From contig JAHEAK010000179.1 in assembly GCA_024642805.1 (NCBI GenBank), forward strand, positions 1-8,884: DNA of 8,884 nt, read 5' to 3'. The notes under the pieces are model-generated. The model was not told where the DNA came from, searched no databases, and saw only the letters and a program-made list of their open reading frames with translations. Shown here in pieces: positions 6,557 to 8,884 of the stretch; position 1 is the first letter of the stretch, and each line of letters opens with the position of its first letter. Source of the stretch: Kofleriaceae bacterium. GTDB lineage: Bacteria > Myxococcota_A > Polyangia > Haliangiales > Haliangiaceae. The position numbers were made by a program, and so were the translations under genes.

Positions 6557-6583
6557 TTTCCGCGCGCGGATCGTGCGCGGAAA
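6557..6583. repeat. Perfect 9-bp inverted repeat upstream of the regulator gene
   Basis: TTTCCGCGC (6557-6565) and GCGCGGAAA (6575-6583) pair perfectly around a 9-nt loop. The left arm overlaps an internal palindrome CCGCGCGCGG (6560-6569), so alternative folds are possible. No T run follows on either strand, so it is not a standard intrinsic terminator. It could be a leader-RNA hairpin or a protein-binding site. Confidence 0.5.
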
Positions 6584-6653
6584 TGGAATTGTTCTGTAGC
6601 TGATGGAGTGCGTCGAAGGGTCCTTGTTAGCCTCGCTGAAGTTGGAGACGATC

Positions 6654-8111
6654 GTGACGTTGAGCGGAATCGCCGAGAGCAAGTTGTTAGTACCCAAGAA
6701 AATGCTCGAAGCCGCCTGGCGCGTCCTTGTCATTGCGGATGCCGGAGCTTCGAGGACTTGGGCCAGCGAGGCGTTCGAGCTGGTCGTGCACAGCGATCGC
6801 GAAAGCGCCCTGGAGGCGTTGCGCGATGACCCCAAGGCTTTCGATCTGGCTGTGATTGACCTCCGAGATTCGACGGGCGCTCCACAGTCGCTTCGGCTGC
6901 TCTGCTCCCTCGACGCCCTGCTGAGCGTCGTGGTCTTCGATGAGCCTGGCGCCTCGGCCGCGGCTTGCACACGGGCCGGGGCCTTCGCCGTCCTCGAGCG
7001 CTCCGCGGCTGACGATGTGGTGGCCACGAGCCTGGCGCGAGCTGGCCGGCATTGTCGCCTGGAGAGACGCGTCCAGGCGCTCGAGGCGCGGCTTGCCACC
7101 AGTGAGAGCACGGTCGGACTTATTGGTGTTAGTGCCGCCATGCGTGCCGTTCTCGCCCAGGTTTCAAGGCTCGGCGCCTCAGAACTTCATGTATGGATTC
7201 AAGGTGAGCGCGGCACCGGCAAGCATCGGGTCGCGCGCGCTATCCACGAGGCCTCGGACCGGCGCCAGTCACCCTTCGTTGTCTTCAGCTGTGCTGCACT
7301 GACGGAAGCGCAGGTCGAGTGTGAGCTCTTCGGGCAAGGCAAGGCAGCAAACCAGGGGCCCGTGGAGCGGCCCGGAGCCTTTGCCAGGGCCCAGGGCGGC
7401 ACCCTCTTCCTCGACGAAATCGCAAGTCTCCCCCTGCCCGCACAGGCGCGCCTGCTCGCCCTTCTTGACGCTGAGGTCGCCGGGGATGGGCAGGCAGACC
7501 TTCGCATCATCGTGGCGACACGCCGGGATGATGACCTCGTTGCCGGTGGTCACGTCCTGGGCGCGCTCCGCGATCGCCTTGGCGTCGCCATGGTCCAGCT
7601 TTCGCCCTTATCGAAGCGCTTAGAAGATGTGCCGCTCCTGGCTGCGCATTTCCTGGCCAGGCATGGCTCGAGCCTTGGTCGGCAGGTGGAGTCAGTGTTC
7701 TCGGAGGCTGCTATGGATGCGTTGTGCAGCTACAGCTGGCCAGGCAACGTTCGCGAGCTCGAGAACGCAGTCCGTCGCGCGCTGGCCATCTCAGCCTCGG
7801 GCTCCATCGAAGTGCAAGCCTTGCCCCGTCGAGTCGTGGGCGCCCTCTCTCGCGCTGGTCGCGTCGAGCCTGTTGGAGCTTTGGGCGAAGGCCTGCCGGC
7901 ATGGTCCGATCCAGCCTGGTGTGATTCGCACGGTTTCTCGGAGGCCAAGCGCCTGGCCCTGCAGGATTTCGAACGCGTCTATCTCACCCGACTGCTCGAG
8001 CGCACGGATGGGAACATTTCTGAGGCTGCACGGATCGCGGGTATCGATCGCTCCAACCTAAAGCGCGTCCTAGGCAGGCTCGGCTTGCGTGGCGCCGGCG
8101 CCAAGGGCTAA
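6654..8111 (+). CDS. NtrC-family AAA+ transcriptional regulator with degenerate receiver and no GAFTGA loop
   Basis: A 485-residue protein (numbered from GTG 6654). Residues 20-130 resemble a response-regulator receiver, but the acidic pair is reduced (VLVIAD, 24-29), Asp69 in AVIDL may be the phosphorylation site, and the conserved Lys near the end is missing (VLERS, 113-117). A short linker leads to the AAA+ domain (about 154-385). This has Walker A GERGTGKH (184-191), Walker B GGTLFLDEI (248-256, Asp254/Glu255), arginine-finger candidates Arg306/Arg308 and sensor II WPGNVRELEN (362-371). Between ELFG and GGTLFLDE the GAFTGA loop used to contact sigma54 is replaced by AANQGP and is one residue shorter. 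The C-terminus (447-479) is a Fis-type helix-turn-helix. The protein should bind DNA and probably ATP, but standard sigma54 activation is doubtful. GTG 6654 is chosen because GGAG (6644-6647) lies 6 nt upstream. ATG 6603 (no Shine-Dalgarno) and ATG 6702 (nearest the receiver) are alternatives. It converges on the Hsp70 gene. Confidence 0.92.
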   Translation: MTLSGIAESKLLVPKKMLEAAWRVLVIADAGASRTWASEAFELVVHSDRESALEALRDDPKAFDLAVIDLRDSTGAPQSLRLLCSLDALLSVVVFDEPGASAAACTRAGAFAVLERSAADDVVATSLARAGRHCRLERRVQALEARLATSESTVGLIGVSAAMRAVLAQVSRLGASELHVWIQGERGTGKHRVARAIHEASDRRQSPFVVFSCAALTEAQVECELFGQGKAANQGPVERPGAFARAQGGTLFLDEIASLPLPAQARLLALLDAEVAGDGQADLRIIVATRRDDDLVAGGHVLGALRDRLGVAMVQLSPLSKRLEDVPLLAAHFLARHGSSLGRQVESVFSEAAMDALCSYSWPGNVRELENAVRRALAISASGSIEVQALPRRVVGALSRAGRVEPVGALGEGLPAWSDPAWCDSHGFSEAKRLALQDFERVYLTRLLERTDGNISEAARIAGIDRSNLKRVLGRLGLRGAGAKG

Positions 8112-8119
8112 GGCGGCTG

Positions 8120-8187
8120 GGCCAGTGCGGCGGCCAGTGCGCGTCCAGCGGGCGTCCAGCGGGCGGCCAGTGCCGCGTCCAGCGCCG
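8120..8187. repeat. Six tandem 11-12 bp units between convergent genes
   Basis: Units start at 8120, 8132, 8143, 8154, 8165 and 8177. They are of two kinds, GGCCAGTGC(C)GC and GTCCAGCGGGC, sharing a G-[GT]-CCAG core; units 3 and 4 are identical. The tract fills most of the 96 bp between the stop of the regulator and the stop of the Hsp70 gene. A weak 5-bp stem GCCGG/CCGGC (8184-8188, 8197-8201) follows. No intrinsic terminator with a T run is seen for either gene. Confidence 0.75.
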
Positions 8188-8207
8188 GCGACCTATCCGG
8201 CCCCTGG

Positions 8208-8884
8208 CTAACGGCGAAGCGCTTCGACTTGGCTTGCGCTGAGACCGCCGGCGGCTTCGATCGTGACGCTGGTCGCCGCGCCGGTTTCGGTTTCGGTTGC
8301 GGAAACCTCGAGCATGCCGTCGACATCGACCGTGAAGTTGACCTCGACGCGGGTCTTGCCCTTAGGCCTAGGCGGCAAATCACCAAGGGTGAAGCGGCCC
8401 AAGTGGGTGTTGGAGTCGACGTCTTGATGCTCGCCCTGATAGACGTCGAGGGTTACGAAGGTCTGGTTGTCTTCGGTGGTCGCAAAGGTCTTCTTGGCGC
8501 GGGTCGGAACGGTGGTGTTGGCGCTCAGGAGTGTCGACATGCGATTGCCAGCGACCCGAATACCCAGCGAGTGAGGCGTGACATCGAGGAGCACCACCTC
8601 TTGCAGCTCGCCGCCCATGATGCCGCTTTGTGTGGCGGCGCCGAGAGCGACGATTTCGTCGGGGTTGACGCCCTTGGAAGGCTCCCTGCCGAAGATTTCT
8701 ACAACGCGCTTCTGCACGGCCGGCATGCGACTCATACCGCCAACCAAAAGTACCTGGTCGAGGTCCCCTGCCGACATGCGCGCGTCACGCAAGGCGCGCT
8801 CGCAAGGGGCTGCCAGCGAGTTGAGCAGGTCGGCGCACATCGCTTCCAGTTCCGATCGAGAGAGCTCGCGCTGCAGGTGCACGG
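8208..8884 (-). CDS. DnaK/Hsp70-family chaperone lacking the C-terminal lid (partial, 5' end outside window)
   Basis: The frame is open to the right edge, leaving the last 225 or so residues. Numbered from the GTG at 8882, residues 1-95 are the end of the Hsp70 nucleotide-binding domain, with the adenosine/phosphate motif LLVGGMSRMPAV (45-56) and the GVNPDE (71-76), ALGAA (79-83) block. VVLLDVTP (96-103) is the conserved interdomain linker, and 104-210 the beta substrate-binding domain (TTVPTRAKKTF, DNQTFVTLDVYQGE, LGRFTLGDLPP, VDGMLEVSATE). The protein stops at GGLSASQVEALRR, where the alpha-helical lid should begin. About 100-120 lid residues found in E. coli DnaK are absent, and the convergent regulator gene leaves no room for them. 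Hsp70 binds unfolded peptides in an ATP-controlled cycle with J-domain and exchange partners, none of which is encoded here. Probably one of several Hsp70 paralogues rather than the housekeeping DnaK. Confidence 0.94.
   Translation of the reverse strand, partial: VHLQRELSRSELEAMCADLLNSLAAPCERALRDARMSAGDLDQVLLVGGMSRMPAVQKRVVEIFGREPSKGVNPDEIVALGAATQSGIMGGELQEVVLLDVTPHSLGIRVAGNRMSTLLSANTTVPTRAKKTFATTEDNQTFVTLDVYQGEHQDVDSNTHLGRFTLGDLPPRPKGKTRVEVNFTVDVDGMLEVSATETETGAATSVTIEAAGGLSASQVEALRR

Larger units (their letters stand above)
6165..6653. other. 489-bp region without a convincing gene, rich in inverted repeats
   Basis: Frames here lack the codon bias of the neighbours. It holds a doubtful short lipoprotein-like frame (6218-6367), a TTGACA overlapping an AT-rich palindrome (6415-6434), a bulged hairpin (6453-6477), a wide inverted repeat GTGAGC/GCTCAC (6509-6514 and 6542-6547) and a 9-bp stem (6557-6583). 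GCGAA-caaa-TTCGC at 6181-6194 is a short hairpin just after the PDZ gene but lacks a T run. The stretch may be the leader and control region of the downstream regulator. Confidence 0.6.

Noticed and set aside
6308..7141. 277-codon frame on the - strand across the gap and regulator start
   Set aside because: Ser/Arg-rich shadow of the receiver-coding region; no domain, no Shine-Dalgarno.
8108..8386. Frame on the - strand after the Hsp70 stop, considered as a frameshifted lid
   Set aside because: Its sequence is the translated tandem repeat plus an off-frame copy of the Hsp70 end; no lid-like charged helix pattern.

Overview
The window looks like chromosomal DNA from a high-GC, Gram-negative bacterium, most likely a member of the Myxococcota or a close deltaproteobacterial relative. 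The reasons are the strong G/C preference at third codon positions, several lipoprotein-type signal peptides, a protein built of carboxypeptidase-regulatory-like repeats plus PDZ, an NtrC-type regulator and an Hsp70 variant. This assignment rests on style of gene content, not on a marker gene. No rRNA, tRNA, CRISPR array, insertion sequence or phage gene was seen.

Layout from left to right: the 3' end of a histidine-kinase ATPase domain (+, cut by the left edge); a convergent endonuclease/exonuclease/phosphatase (EEP) family lipoprotein (-) whose stop codon interlocks with that of the kinase; a divergent small Cys-rich lipoprotein (+) with a probable leaderless start; a convergent 12-helix DUF5690-family membrane protein (-); a divergent M23 metallopeptidase with an N-terminal zinc-finger-like segment (+); a membrane-anchored protein of about four carboxypeptidase-regulatory-like domains plus a C-terminal PDZ (+); a stretch of about 490 bp without a convincing gene (6165-6653), which holds one doubtful short lipoprotein-like frame, an AT-rich palindrome and several inverted repeats; an NtrC-type AAA+ regulator (+) whose receiver domain is degenerate and whose sigma54-contacting GAFTGA loop is lost; six tandem 11-12 bp repeats; and the 3' part of a DnaK/Hsp70 (-, cut by the right edge) that ends without the C-terminal lid.

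Functionally the window is mixed, with many strand switches and no long operon. The recurrent theme is the cell envelope: two lipoproteins, a transporter-like protein, a periplasmic LytM-type hydrolase, and a periplasmic beta-domain/PDZ protein that could be co-transcribed with the hydrolase (87 bp gap). The right part contains a regulator and an Hsp70 converging on a repeat tract. The most interesting points are: (i) the GAFTGA-less NtrC-type regulator; (ii) motif similarity of the DUF5690 protein to GlpT-type organophosphate transporters; (iii) the zinc-finger/membrane/M23 fusion; and (iv) the lidless Hsp70. No clearly new multi-gene system is evident.
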